Source of the DNA: Aphis gossypii
Taxonomy: Eukaryota; Arthropoda; Insecta; Hemiptera; Aphididae
Direction: 5' to 3'
DNA: 64,000 nt
Assembly (NCBI RefSeq): GCF_020184175.1
Contig: NW_026082996.1
Coordinates: 1 to 64,000 of the forward strand
Part shown: one piece after another, positions 1 through 11,168 of the stretch
Layout: each line of letters begins with the position of its first letter
Numbering within the stretch: position 1 is the first letter of the stretch
Notes under the pieces: generated by a model
Databases searched by the model: none
What the model was told of the DNA's origin: nothing
Seen by the model: only the letters and a program-made list of their open reading frames with translations
Position numbers and translations under genes: made by a program

Positions 1-1
1 C

Positions 2-240
2 CCAAAGTGGCCAAAGATCGTAGACAACATTCCAACTTGGTTAATAGCAAACGACAGTCCCGATTTGGTGGCGAAGCTAAAGCAAAGCTAAAGTAGCTTA
101 TGTGTGACAATCACAGTTAATAGGGTTTTTTTGTAATACAGATGCTTATGTGTATATTATTGAGTTTCAGAAACTTGGTCTTCCACACACTCACCATTTT
201 GCACGAGGACAGCAAGCTGACGTCGACAACGTTGTATGCG
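2..240 (+). pseudogene. Helitron Rep fragment with HUH motif
   Basis: Translation in the frame starting at base 2 gives a tract ending in PDLVAKLK, which matches the region just before the HUH motif in eukaryotic Helitron Rep/helicase proteins. A second tract (about 140-240) carries EFQKLGLPHTHHF; its PHTH (186-194) is the two-histidine HUH metal site used by rolling-circle replication initiators. A stop and a frame change separate the two tracts, so the gene is broken. The fragment is open at the left window edge. The next recognisable Rep segment resumes at 930, after about 690 bases of unrelated sequence. Helitron Rep nicks DNA during rolling-circle transposition; no helicase domain is present in the window. 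Assignment rests on motif order. Confidence 0.72.
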
Positions 241-929
241 CATATGTAACGTGCCACGTACAAGCAATAGAATGATGTAGTATCGAATGGAATATTGTAA
301 GTGTTTTATTTCGACACAAATATTCTAAGTCCAAATAATTAAATAAATTAAACTGTAAAAAATATTCTATGTCCAAATGACAAAATTATTGAACTGGGTG
401 ACGTGAAGGTGCTCGCTCTAACTCTAGTGAATCACGTCTGAAATGTGCCTAATCTGGGCCCCCTTATATATCATCCAGGGACTCCCGCGGTACCTTCAGG
501 TCCTTGATGGTCAGCGTCACCTGCATCCGCTTCTTCCCACGTTTTGCGTTATCTGAGCGACGCCGTGCGTCAATTACACATCTATACATTCTATCGGGTG
601 GTAATTGTGTATTTATAATATTCTTCCGGGTGGGTAATTACGTACCTAGTATGTTTTACCGGGTGGTGATGTATTCATTACGTGCCTCCGGCAGCAATCA
701 TATAGTTGTTATATTCTAGAGGGTAGAAAGCATACGGGCAATGATACTTTTGATTGGTTTTTACCTATCGTTTTAGGTCCCAATTTATTATACTCGATCA
801 CCAATTGCTTGGCTGTTCACCTGCTCACTCCTAGTGTTGTGGTTATTGTTGGCTACGGTATGTAGTGATTTATATACTATATTTAATATAAGTATCAGAG
901 TACGTTGCACATACTTGCTGACCCAGAAA
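241..929. other. Unassigned insertion inside Helitron Rep
   Basis: No coding match is visible between the two Rep segments. The stretch 590-700 holds three imperfect copies of a GGGTGGTAATT-like motif spaced about 30-35 bases apart (near 595, 627 and 659). GC content is locally higher than in the surrounding TEs. I see no TIR or TSD, so this may be insertion DNA or a degraded intron. Confidence 0.35.
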
Positions 930-1243
930 CCAATTCTATTCAACAGTGTCACGTCGCATATGATTCACGGACCTTGTGGACTCAATCGCAATAGTCCGTG
1001 TATGGTGGACAACAACTGTTCAAAGAAGTATCCTAAGGAATATAGCAAAGATACTGTATATATTTTCGACAGTGGTTATCTGACGTACCGTAAACCGAAC
1101 AACGGACTTGTGGCCAACGTCAGAAGTCACCCTGTTGAAAATGAGTCTGTTGTACCGCACAACCTGTATTTGCTGGTCAAGTACGACGCGCACATAAACG
1201 TCGAAGTATGCTCTACTGTGAAGAGTGTGATGTACCTATTTGT
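930..1243 (+). pseudogene. Helitron Rep fragment, central part
   Basis: The ORF contains HMIHGPCG, a cysteine pair in the CMVDNNCSKKYPK stretch, then a GYLTYRK-like motif and KYDAHINVEVC, in the order seen in the Rep region of Helitron Rep/helicase proteins. The frame stays open until it runs into the gypsy LTR at 1,244; the residues after VMYLF are encoded by LTR sequence, so this is where the Helitron stops. The helicase half is absent. It is most likely a dead fragment on the same strand as the segment at 2-240. Confidence 0.78.
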
Positions 1244-1689
1244 TGTAATGGGCTACGAGATATCAAGGCTAAGTTAGTATGACCATGCCTCGTGTCAAGG
1301 GTAATGCGGATGCTACTATGAACATGACACGTGTCGGGATAGTAAGCGCACTAATAATTATAGTGCACTAATGATGCATTCACGATGTTATTGCACATTA
1401 TCAAATCCGGGTCCGTATTGTAACAACAACTACAAGGACACCTGGTTTCACCCAGAAGGCTACAACTCGACGCAAACAAGAGACGCACCACGATATATAA
1501 AGGAGCCCGAAGACCAGTAACGGCAGATGTACCAAAGCTATCAACAACTGAGCACTTTCACGACACTCAGCCACTTATTTTATTTGTTACATGTATTTTG
1601 TTTGTATGCAATAAAACATATTACGTTATTAAGTTTAACTTTCGATCAAAATAACCATTTTGATTCAAATCTGATACTGGCACGCAACA
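1244..1689 (+). mobile_element. Solo LTR of the 17.6/297-like gypsy family
   Basis: This 446-base block begins TGTAATGGGCTACGAGATATC and ends GATACTGGCACGCAACA, and is closely similar over its length to the LTRs at 6,995 and 60,292. It carries the same TATA-like ATATATAAAGGAG and AATAAA signals. No primer binding site or coding sequence follows, so it is solo. The flanks differ: Helitron sequence on the left, a minus-strand transposase-YqaJ gene on the right, with no TSD that I can see. That suggests recombination between separate copies, or decay. It lacks one of the GATATC repeats found at the start of the other copies. Confidence 0.85.
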
Positions 1690-2300
1690 GCATGGTTTTT
1701 TTTTAACACAATTTTTCCTTCAGTAACCGAACAATATTGGCAACTTTAACATATTCCCCACATTTTAATACAAATTTGTTTACGTATAGGCATGCATGTA
1801 TTATAATTTAATAACATTATACAAACAAATTTTTTTTTCCATCGCTTCAATAGCACTAATTGTATCTTTGGCGGCGTATGGACAACTTGATCTCCAAAAC
1901 GAAATGTTCACCAACTAGTCCATCTATAAAATAATTACATTTTGAGTTAAATACAATTAAAGAAACATTAATTAATATTTATATACATAACATATCCATA
2001 TTTTATAAATAATTAAGCACCTGGGCTAGCTGCTAAGTATGGATACTCTCGATCAATAAACAAACCACAAAACTGCACGAAAATTTGAAGTAAAACTTCA
2101 AAACTCGATCTGGCTAGGTGTTCAATTTCAATACCATACGCCATTGATTTACACATAGCAGATAGTACAGCATTCCATGGACTTTTATCTTACAGCTTGT
2201 AGAGTCTCTCATTTTGCAAATATCGCCAAATTTTGAAGCTGTCAAACGTACTCACCTTTCTCTAAACCATATCTCACTATGACTTTGATCCCTAGTAATT
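1690..2300 (-). pseudogene. YqaJ-type nuclease domain (C-terminal part of transposase gene)
   Basis: Reading the minus strand from about 2,300 gives a tract with SEIWFRERWVRLTASKFGDICKM, then, with frame changes, segments resembling GIEIEHLARSSFE and GLFIDREYPYLAAS. A further segment at about 1,830-1,925 contains an EIK-type motif. This order matches the YqaJ / lambda-exonuclease-like fold: an RxxRLTAS motif near the start, then a D and an ExK metal site. Non-coding sequence separates the last two pieces and looks like an intron. Several frameshifts make it non-functional. It lies directly downstream of, and on the same strand as, the Mutator-like transposase domain, so I read it as the C-terminal part of the same gene. 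Confidence 0.6.
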
Positions 2301-2703
2301 TTTTCAATTTCACACCGGTTCACATCAGTGAGTTATTGTAAAAATAATTTTTTTTTCCAAAAAATGTTCATTATTTAAACTGAGGTTATCGTCTAAAGGT
2401 TTAGCTAAACTGTAGTTGTTATCAGAAGCGCTACATTTATACTTAGGTTTTGTTCGTGCAATTCCAGAACTAAAAAGTTTTCGTCTCCTAATGTTGGTAT
2501 TATTCCTAATTCTAGTAATATTAATTGAATACTTATTACCGAATTTTCTTATTAAAAATACAATGAATTATAATTAATAAACTAAATATAACTAAACTAT
2601 AACAAATAGTTAGTAAGTCAACAGTATAAATAGTTTATAGTATGCCATATTCGGTGAGTAAAATGTATAAAAAAAAATTTAAAATTACCTAGTGTATAAT
2701 TTA
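2301..2703. other. Linker/intron region of the transposase-YqaJ gene
   Basis: The stretch is AT-rich. Short minus-strand coding-like pieces are present near 2,460-2,500, but I cannot join them. A likely 5' splice site (GTAAAT on the minus strand) sits at about 2,702, after the SPGK tract. No other feature is visible. Confidence 0.35.
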
Positions 2704-4518
2704 CCTGGACTTTTGGAAATAATTGTTTTTTGTACAACACGTATACAATTATGAGAGTTATACGCCACAACCGCAGCTTCGACCCGTGTTTTATAATTAT
2801 ATTCCTGTGTATAATTGATCCGTTTTCCGCCAATGTGCTTGTTTATGAGGCTGTTGAATTGTTCACAGGGGTTGTTATCTGTGTTTTAAATTAAGCTCTC
2901 GGTATTTGCTGCTAGTCTATAAACATTTTTTCTAATCTCAGCCATGAGACCAGTTTCATTAGCTTCAGGTACGAAGTTTCTTTCTCCAACTTTTGGCCCG
3001 GTACAAAAGTAGTTAGCACAGTTATCATGCTGTCCAAGACGATGGTATAGGCTGTTTGTAATATCTTTTCTAAGGTCTAAAATATAATATAAGTAGGTAA
3101 ATTTTAAATAACATAACAGAAAATTATGTATAAAATGTAAACTAACTAAATAACATGCAATTAACTAGGTAATTAAGTATGATTGTTTGAAAAAATAAAA
3201 ACTATAAAATACATATAGTAATTAAACTTACAAACCTCTTATTTTTTGTTGAAGTGGTGAATTTTCATTTAAATGATGTTCAATAGCCTTAGTTATATCT
3301 GAACGAAAACGTAAAATGATAGTAGTGATAAATTTACGAATTATAGCTGGATATTCAAATTTTTTCGAGAGAACTGACATTTTCATTCCGTAGTTACGGA
3401 GGATGTGATTTATACATTAAATTTTTTTTATTATAAACTATGGTCCATAAGGCATTACTTCATTTAATTTATTAGTGACACTGCTGTCACCATCACTTAA
3501 CATGCATAAAAAAATATTTTACGACGAAGTGGGTTATTTTTATGTTTATACCCTTTTAAGTTTACTCCCAATCTTTTACACAAACTAATGATCAATTTGT
3601 CTTTTTCTTAAAATAAATTTAACAATCCTATATTTTAACTGGCGGAAATTAATTATTGCCTACCGATAAGTTTATTATGCTTTAGTCCATGCATATTTAA
3701 ACTATTGGAAAACCCTTCAAATATACTATCCGCCTCAATGACGGTGGATGGTTTTTTCCAATTAAGGAAACAAACGTGAACAGGTGGTTCAGTTTTTCTG
3801 TTTGTTCCTCGCTAACAAACAGAACAGTAACTATTACGCACACCAACAAATAGTACTTTTTTTGTGTTGAACCCAATAATAGTCGCCTAAAATAAAATTG
3901 AATTAGATTTATTTTAAAATTATTTTTATACGTTTTTTACCGCTCCAGGAAATTAATTATAATTTGTTTTATATGATCTCTTTGACCATTGGCCATCAGC
4001 TATCACTGTACACATTGGTGTACTATTTTCATCGACATTTCCATTTTTAATAGCTATTTCTCTCTCTTCTTTACCAGCTTTTATCATCTCATCAATAGCA
4101 GTATATTGCACTGAATTGCTTACAGTCTATAAATGACTGATGTATGAAGTAGACGAGATAAATGGTAGAACGATTGAAGCCGATAATTCGGAGGGTTGGC
4201 CTATTCTTTTATAATAATAAAATTTTTAGTTAGATTTAAAAAAAAATTACCTAATAATAAAATGTACATACCAATAGCTAAGCTACCATTTACTATAGCT
4301 TTATTTAAAGGCAAGTAAGGTGAAGTATTATCTAATATTTCTGATGTCATTTTTGAAATAATGTTACCTACACATTTTACATTTAAATGTAAAGACATGT
4401 ACCCTTTACGAGTTTCTGATATAAATACCATGTCCAAAAATGAGCAGTTGAATGGTTCATGTCGGATTTTTTTTATTTGCTCGAATAAATGATTAATATT
4501 CACAATTCGTCGACCTTC
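2704..4518 (-). pseudogene. Mutator-like transposase domain (PF20700 type), decayed
   Basis: Minus-strand exon-like pieces occur in family order: RHLEGRRIVNINHLFEQ (4,518-4,271, ending at a GT donor); a tract ending TVIADGQWSKRSYKTNY in family style (about 4,120-3,955); ATIIGFNTKKVLFVGVRN followed by a Cys-rich tract (3,892-3,670, one internal stop); SDGDSSVTNKL (about 3,500); INHILRNYG (about 3,400); a CEQFNSLINKHIGGKR tract and then RVEAAVVAYNS (about 2,870-2,704). This resembles the Mutator-like transposase domain family seen in aphid and cnidarian repeats. Stops and frameshifts are frequent. Together with the exon at 4,578 and the YqaJ part it forms one minus-strand gene. Confidence 0.65.
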
Positions 4519-4577
4519 TAGGTGTCTAAGTTTATAAATAAATACTAAAATAAATAATGTTATAATACATAATACTT

Positions 4578-4795
4578 TTATTTTATTTTATTATACTCAA
4601 GAACGACGGATTCCTCATCACTAGTTGATTCTACTAACAAATTATTATCCATAAAATCAACTGAACAAGGATCAGTATTTTCTAAATTTATTTGTTTATC
4701 TGTATTCATTGATACTGGTGTACTATTCGACACAGGAAAAAAAGAACTAGTTTCCATGTCCGGTATAGTAATTTCAGGCATTGTGACATTTAAAC
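4578..4795 (-). pseudogene. Upstream exon of transposase-YqaJ gene
   Basis: The reverse strand has a TTTGCAG acceptor at about 4,796, then an open frame containing MPEITIPDMETSSFF and an acidic, serine-rich tail (ESTSDEESVV). No domain is recognised. Its place directly upstream of the GRRIV-containing exon, on the same strand and behind a consensus acceptor, makes it a likely N-terminal exon of low-complexity linker sequence. The join is inferred. Confidence 0.45.
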
Positions 4796-5985
4796 TGCAA
4801 ATATTAAGGTCATATTTTTGGTATTTTATTGCACTATTTTCAATTGTGTAACTTAAAGTTTAGATATAATTTCAAATCAAATTTTGAAAAAAAATAACAT
4901 AATTAATACCTTGCATTAAATTTTAAAGTACAAAAGTGTAAAGTTTCTGCGACTAGAATTAGAACAAATAAAAAAATAAAATAAAAAAAATCTAAAATCG
5001 TTCAATCATAAATCGTTATTTAAAAAAAAAATGTCTACGTTTTAAACTAAAAATTCATTTACGAATATTTGTGAATTTGTCGAATTTTGTCAATATTTCA
5101 ACTTCAAACACTAACAAAAAAAATTGTGATTATACCCATTTTTATAATTTTTGTATTAGGTACTGTAAGACTACAACTTATGAGGAAGCTTGTACTAAAT
5201 TTTCAAGTATTTTGACTCAGCCAAAATTTTTAATCGACGTCTTATATTAATTTTAAAATGCAATAACATTTTATAAACTATTTATTTCTATATAAAAAGC
5301 TAAAAATTTAAAATTTAATAGGTACGATAGGTTTTCCATATATGAGTTTATCTTAGAATAATTATAAAAGAAGTTGAGTAAAGTCAATGAAAAAAATGTT
5401 TACAAACGTCTTTAAATCATGTATACTTAATGTTATTATTATTATATTATTATGTTTAAGATTAGTTTTATATTTACTTACGTAAATTTAGACAAAATAT
5501 TACTTTGAATTATTGTTGTAGTTGCCAGATTTGATCCGTTTTCGGTTGTATACGAATAAATATCAAATATCAAATATAATATGTAATTGGTCTTTATAGT
5601 ACCTATTATGTACAGGTAATATATATTAAAACTGAAAATTGATTAACATTTAGCTATGCAATAACTTATAAAATTACATTTTAGATTCTGAGCGGAGTGA
5701 AGAATGTATTGGTTTTACTATGATGTGTGTTTTTTTTATTTTTGAATCTATTTACACGATAAGTAGTCGGAATAATGCTCCGATCTTAAACCATCTGTGT
5801 GTCAACTTTTTAATATAAACACCATGTCAATGTTACGTCTACCAAAACATTGTTTTAAAATACTCTTGGATATCAAAAATAATAATTATATATTAATTAG
5901 TCATCAGCTGTACCTACTTATACAATTTATGTTAAAATAATAGAAAAATAATCAATAAAAAAATATTGTAGGTATACATAATTAG
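4796..5985. other. Probable intron of the transposase-YqaJ gene
   Basis: AT-rich, with no open frame worth calling. Around 5,690-5,720 is TTCTGAGCGGAGTGAAGAAT, which I associate with a dispersed aphid repeat (from memory, unverified). The stretch ends with CATAATTAG (5,977-5,985), the left copy of the MULE target-site duplication. Confidence 0.4.
5977..5985. repeat. Left TSD of MULE (CATAATTAG)
   Basis: The same nine bases recur at 27,909-27,917 directly after the right end of the MULE. Depending on where the terminal C is assigned, the duplication is 8 or 9 bases; 9 is normal for MULEs. Confidence 0.8.
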
Positions 5986-6140
5986 GGGCGTATACCGTTT
6001 GAGCGAATCGACCCAAAATATAGTCCAAACTATATACTGTTTGGGGAGGGTTTAGTAAACTAAAACTACCGTTTGGGCGAATAGATACATACTGTTTGGG
6101 CGAGAATTATTCAATTAAAAATACCGCGGTTTGAGTGGTA
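5986..6140. repeat. MULE left end with subterminal motif array
   Basis: Five variants of CCGTTTGGGCGAA lie within about 150 bases: GTTTGAGCGA near 5,997, TGTTTGGGGAG near 6,040, CCGTTTGGGCGAA near 6,070, CTGTTTGGGCGAG near 6,090 and GGTTTGAGTGG near 6,128. The right end holds two more on the opposite strand. Arrays of this kind are often transposase contact sites; that role is inference. Confidence 0.6.
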
Positions 6141-6159
6141 TGAAAATGCTTATAATATA

Positions 6160-6420
6160 CACTCAACAATTAATTAAAAAAAATCATATAAAACATAAAT
6201 AATTAATTAAAAATCATATAAAATATAAATAATAAGTCAAAATAATGTAAAATATAAATAATTAATAATAAGTCTAAAATAATGTAAAATATAAATAATC
6301 TGCAGTCAAAAATCATATAAAACACAAATAATTAGTCAAAAATCATATAAAATATAAGAAATCTGCAATCAAAAATCTTATAACACATAAATAATTAATA
6401 ATAAGTCAACAATTATAAAT
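6160..6420. repeat. AT-rich tandem repeat in MULE
   Basis: About eight degenerate units of 28-34 bases built on AATCATATAAAATATAAAT and AATAATTAGTCAAA. It lies in the non-coding part of the MULE, downstream of the transposase stop. Confidence 0.65.
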
Positions 6421-6663
6421 AAAATTACATATTATATAATTATAGTACAGTTTAAAGTAATTTATTAGCCTGATATTTTAAACCTAAACATTTTATGTAT
6501 TCTAATTAACTAATGTTCCCTTTTTCATATTTATTCCACGTTTCTTGCACAAACTCTTTTTTTTTTATAGTTTCTTTCCGTTAAGCATTAGTAAAATGGG
6601 ATAATTATTATATTTAACATTATAGGGATATTTTTTGAAATGGAATTGATTTTAATCATATTT

Positions 6664-6994
6664 TCAGTTTGGATTTCTAATTATACTGCAATGACTTGAT
6701 GACTGATGTACATGAGGGTGTGGTGTGTAAAATTGTTTGTTAAAGTGAGAATGAAATGATTCTGGTCCATTTGTGGTTCTGGGATGGTCAAATATTGGTG
6801 ATGACGCCCACAAATGAGGGGGGAACTCTGAGTTTTCGTCTATATAGGTGTCCAAGACATAATCGGCAAATTGTACACATTCATTGTCAGCTGGCAAAAA
6901 TGATAGACCAAAAAAAAAAATTTAACCACAATCCGATTTCAGAATCTTTAATTGAATACGCTTTCGATAAGTTTTTATGTTTTACTATTTGCCT
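6664..6994 (-). pseudogene. MULE transposase, C-terminal half
   Basis: Minus-strand reading begins at the gypsy junction with RQIVKHKNLSKAYS, runs to a T-rich stretch (about 6,905-6,915) where the frame shifts, and continues with LPADNECVQFADYVLDTY and TNGPESFHSHFN. The NGPESFH motif is typical of the C-terminal end of FLYWCH-type MULE transposases and carries the expected catalytic glutamate. The other half is at 26,687-27,561. Removing the gypsy and one copy of its GCCT duplication restores a continuous frame across the break, so the gypsy hit a coding exon. The frameshift shows the copy is dead in any case. Confidence 0.78.
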
Positions 6995-7464
6995 TGTTAT
7001 GGGGTATGATATATCTATAAGATATCTACGAGATATCAAGGCTAAGTTAGTATGACCATGCCTCGTGTCAAGGGTAATGCGGATGCTACTATGACCATGA
7101 CACGTGTCGGGATAGTAAGCGCACCAATAATTACAGTACACTAATGATGCATTTGAGATGTTATTGCACATTCTCAAATTCGTGTCCGAATTTGCAACAA
7201 CAACTACAAGAACACCTGGTTTTACCCAGAAGGTGACAACACGACGTAAACAAGAGACGCACCACAATATATAAGGGAGCCCGAAGACCAGCAACGGCAG
7301 ATGTACCAAAGCTATCAACAACTGAGCACTTTCACGACACTCAGCCACTTATTTTGTTTGTTACATGTATTTAATTTATATGCAATAAAGACATATTTCG
7401 TTATTGAGTTTAACTTTCGTTCAAAATAACCATCTGGATTTAAATCTGATACTGGCACGCAACA
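6995..7464 (+). repeat. Gypsy-1 5' LTR
   Basis: A 470-base LTR from TGTTATGGGGTATGATATATC to GGCACGCAACA. The first 50 bases contain repeated GATATC blocks. A TATA-like ATATATAAGGGAG (about 7,267) and an AATAAA (7,384) mark the probable promoter and polyadenylation signal. It is nearly collinear with the LTR at 60,292-60,754 and the solo LTR at 1,244-1,689. Confidence 0.9.
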
Positions 7465-7467
7465 ATT

Positions 7468-7487
7468 TGGCGCAGTCGGTAGGATTC
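7468..7487 (+). other. Primer binding site for tRNA-Ser
   Basis: TGGCGCAGTCGGTAGGATTC begins three bases after the LTR. It is the reverse complement of a tRNA 3' end reading GAATCCTACCGACTGCGCCA, which fits an insect tRNA-Ser with its CCA tail, the primer class known for Drosophila 17.6 and 297. The same 20 bases occur at 60,758-60,777. Confidence 0.85.
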
Positions 7488-8137
7488 ACTTTTTAAGGAG
7501 GCAAACCGTCAAAGGCTACCATTAACAAGTAAGATTGCGCAGTTTTCCTCGTTGATAACTCCAGAAGATAAGACCATTCAATTCAATGTTGCAGGATGAC
7601 AACATCAACGAACATCGCATTATTGTGAATGAATAGTTAATTAAATTATTACACGGATAAATGTTACAAAAATATAAAACCTAAGAAGTATCATTTAAGT
7701 AACTGAATATATTTAAGTAGGTCGTAAAAAAACTATTTAGAATTGTTTTGATTATTAAAGGACAATTGATTTATTTGAATTATTATTGAGAAATATTGAG
7801 TTATTATATTATTATTGAGGGCATATTGTGAATTATTGAGATTATTATTGAGAATTATTAAAGGGCATATATTATTGAGTTATATTATTATAGTTGATTG
7901 TAAAAGGTATCAAATGAGTGTGAAAGCAATTTATGGAGAACACAGGTACATCTCCTTTGGATAGCTAATCCATCGAATAAGACGTCTTTAGAAACTCCAG
8001 ATTTGAGTTTAGAAGTATTAAAAAAACCCAACAGTTGATTAATTTGGGAAGCCCTAAAAAGTAAAAGCCCAACCCAAATAAAAGCCCTAGCCCTACTGAA
8101 AGCCTAAAAGAACGCCCTAGTCTATTTAGAAGCCCAA
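7488..8137. repeat. Gypsy-1 leader with TTATTGAG repeats
   Basis: Untranslated leader. From about 7,775 to 7,905 it holds an irregular array of ATTATTGAG and GGGCATATT units. The matching array in gypsy-2 (61,080-61,310) is clearly longer, so copy number varies. The original gag start region (ATG near 7,935) is followed by early stops and frame changes. Confidence 0.6.
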
Positions 8138-9331
8138 GTGAAAATAAAACACAGCTTAGCGAGAAGTTTAAGTTTAGACAATAAAAAGGTTACACGTAGC
8201 AAGGTTACGGACGATTTTGAACACACTGAGTTAACGTTCGGTAGAAAACCGCGTGTGAAGAAAATGGTTACCATAAAATTAGAGGAAGCATTTAAGCTTA
8301 TACCTATGTGTACGGGAGAAGACGATATCTATCCGTTCATAAATGCATGTGATATGGCAGTAAATTTGGTTGAAGAAAAATGCGCGCCGACTTTAGTATA
8401 TATAACAACTAGGTTATCTGGTAGAGCACTAGAAATGATAAAATATAAAAATGTTACTAAATGGGTATACATTAAGAGTTATTTGATGGATGCTTTTGAA
8501 GATACGACAACCGCTTCAAGTTTGCAGATACAATTAAATTCCATTAAGATGCGTCATGGTGAAGACGTCAATGATTATTGCCATAGAGTAGAAAAATTGT
8601 ATTATAAATTTTGTAGTGCGTGTACGCTTAATAAAGAGGAATCAGAAGCAAAAGTAATTCACGAAACTTTAAAAGAACAAACACTGAATATTTTTATAAA
8701 AGGATTAATAAGTCCTATAAGAACAATTGTAAAGGCACGAAATCCTAAAACATTAGAGGTAGCTAAGCAATTGGCAAAAGCAGAAGAAGTAGAATATAAT
8801 TCAGAAAGAGAAAATAACAGATACAGGAACGATTTTAATTAAGGCAATTATAATTCTTCACGACAAAATAATAATAATTTTCAACGTGTGAATAATACAA
8901 GAAATAATAATACGAATAGTAGTATTAGGAATTTCCAACCGAACAACTTTAGTAAACCAAGTTATCAAGGACGAACAAATAATTACACTCAGCAAAATAA
9001 TTTTAATAGACCACCTATTAAATGCTATAACTGTAATGGTAATCACTATGCAGCTCAATGTAGAAATAAACCTGCAAGTAACAATAATCGTCCATCTAAT
9101 CGGAATAGCTTTACTCAACCACCAACAAATTATAACGCACGTACAACCACGTGTGCATATTGTAAACGAAGTGGCCATGATATAAGTGCATGCTATAAAA
9201 AACGTAATAATGAAAGTAGAAACAACAATTCGGGAAACGCGAACGTGTCGGGCGAGGACCGTGGTACTCGTTCGATAAACCAAATAATCGCGGAGGAAAT
9301 ACACAATGTTACCACATCGTCCCTGCTTTAG
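8138..9331 (+). pseudogene. Gypsy-1 gag with one internal stop
   Basis: One frame runs from 8,138 to 9,331, broken only by TAA at 8,840-8,842. Residues about 55-220 form the helical capsid-like region of gypsy Gag, containing EEAFKLIPMCTGEDDIYPF and the RHGEDVNDYCHRVEKLYYK helix. After an Asn-rich linker come two zinc knuckles: CYNCNGNHYAAQC (CX2CX4HX4C) and CAYCKRSGHDISAC. Gag packages the RNA and forms the particle. Gypsy-2 at 61,451 encodes the same protein without this stop in the capsid region. The protease frame follows in the -1 direction near 9,325, suggesting a frameshift site. Confidence 0.82.
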
Positions 9332-9660
9332 AAAACAATCACATAACATGTATATCACCTGCGAGCAAAACAAACGAGTTAAATTTATTAATAGATATAG
9401 GTAGTCAGGTAAATATACTTAAGATAAATTGTTTACAAGGACAATTAAATATAGATGAAACACAAAAAATTAATTTAAGAGGCATTCATAAGGAGTTAAT
9501 ACAAACAATAGGCAAAATAAAAATACCAGTTATAATAAATAACAAAAATATAGACATAGAATTTTATGTAGTGGGAATGCTATTCCCTATACCTAAGGAC
9601 GGTATATTAGGACATGAATTTTTACTAAGAAACAAAGTAATGGTGGACGTAGCCAGTAGA
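9332..9660 (+). pseudogene. Gypsy-1 aspartic protease, truncated
   Basis: The frame contains NLLIDIGSQVNIL and, about 65 residues later, PIPKDGILGHEFL, the two hallmark motifs of retroelement pepsin-like proteases. The active-site triad is D-I-G where D-T-G or D-S-G is expected; one base change would explain it. Coding sequence ends abruptly at 9,660 in GCCAGTAGA, the left copy of the 9-base direct repeat that brackets the polymerase B unit. The reverse transcriptase that should follow is nowhere in the element. Confidence 0.75.
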
Positions 9661-11168
9661 AGGAATTAGGGGCTTCTGGATCTCCTCCCCCTTAAATTTT
9701 ACATGTAAAAGCATAGGCTCCTCTGTATAGGCAATTCGTAGTACAGGCTCCTCCCAAACAACGAGTAATAACTCAATATAGGCAACCTGCAACACGCATA
9801 AACCCATCACCACCGCCAGATCCTGCACGTAACCGGCATATATTTTATACCTTCTCCTTCAAACCTCCACCTTTTGAAGAAAAATAATGTATATAATATT
9901 TTGATTTCGACTAAATAAGATACTTGTCCGTCAAAAATTTTTCCTCAATTATATTCCCCCCTCCCCCTTTTTATTTACACACACACACAACATATTATTT
10001 ACCATCATAAATGTACATACGTCATACATATATACATACATACAATACATACGTAAAAACATACTCGTAATATAATATATAAGGTATACCTACAACATCA
10101 CACATATCTAAAAATGTTATACAATTTTCAGATTATAACCCCATTTGAATAAACATCATGCTAAAGCATACGTTATACATTGGATTGTATCTCAAACAAA
10201 CACACATTCAAATATATTATAATATACCTAGTTTAAATATATACATACTTACATATTATATCCAAACAATACACACATCATTATCATAAACCCCTGAACA
10301 TATACAATTTATATAATATATACTTACATATCAATAAAACACATATTTAGCATATGATACATACTACATAGGTATATATAATATACATATAATTATGATA
10401 TGACCATACAAACTATAACTGTAACTATACTTAAAAACTATAATATGATACATACATACATACATACATGCTCATAATATAATATAAGATACCTACAACA
10501 CCACACATATCTAAAAATATTATACCATTTTCAGATTATAATCTCATTCGCTAAAGCATACGTTAACAATATTCTATATAGCACACAACCACCTGCTAGC
10601 CGCTCAGACCTTTGTTCATTAAATTACATACATTTTCATACACACACACACACACATACACACGTCATAGTCACACATAGTCACAATTATAAACAATAAA
10701 ACATTCCAATCCAATAGAGTGTCAACCTTAAATATATTTTCCACCCCGCCTTCCGTCCTCGCACCCTTGCAACATCGTACGATAACAAACATGTTCAAGC
10801 CTGTAGTAACACGTTCGAGTATTGTTGATGAATTCCAACCATAAAGTATAGTGCATAGAACAATATGAGATCAGTCCCTTTACTTGCATTCAAGTGACAA
10901 GTCGTGTTATTTCAGTGTGTGTTTTTAGAGTGTGTAAAATATCTTACAAGTACTATAAAAATCAAATTATTTATTTTACTTTAATGAACACCATAGTTCA
11001 TTTTTTCTACCACTATATTGTGTGCATGCGCTAGTAAATCGCTTAAATACAACTATTTCATACTGTTATTTAAAGTACAATTTCTATAATTCATTACCCA
11101 TATATTCATTGAAGGGTACAGTCTTGTTTCGCGAGTTCGACTAGTGTTCTTCAGTGTTAAACATAATC
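9661..11168. other. Non-coding 5' region of the polymerase B unit
   Basis: AT-rich with (CA)n near 9,975 and 10,640 and (TACA)n near 10,030 and 10,455. A segment of about 110 bases occurs twice (10,066-10,176 and 10,469-10,566), recognisable by ACACATATCTAAAAAT, CATTTTCAGATTATAA and GCTAAAGCATACGTTA. The CG-containing stretch at 10,740-10,930 just before the gene is a reasonable promoter candidate; no defined promoter element is certain. Confidence 0.5.

Noticed and set aside
834..1277. Complete 147-residue gene
   Set aside because: Both ends are artefacts: the first codons lie outside Rep homology and the last are LTR sequence.
6887..7348. 153-residue minus-strand ORF across the gypsy LTR
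   Set aside because: Most of it is LTR reverse strand; only the last part is MULE transposase, read through by chance.
8858..9373. 171-residue minus-strand ORF with hydrophobic runs
   Set aside because: It is antisense to gag zinc knuckles and Asn-rich linker; apparent membrane segments are AT-rich antisense artefacts.
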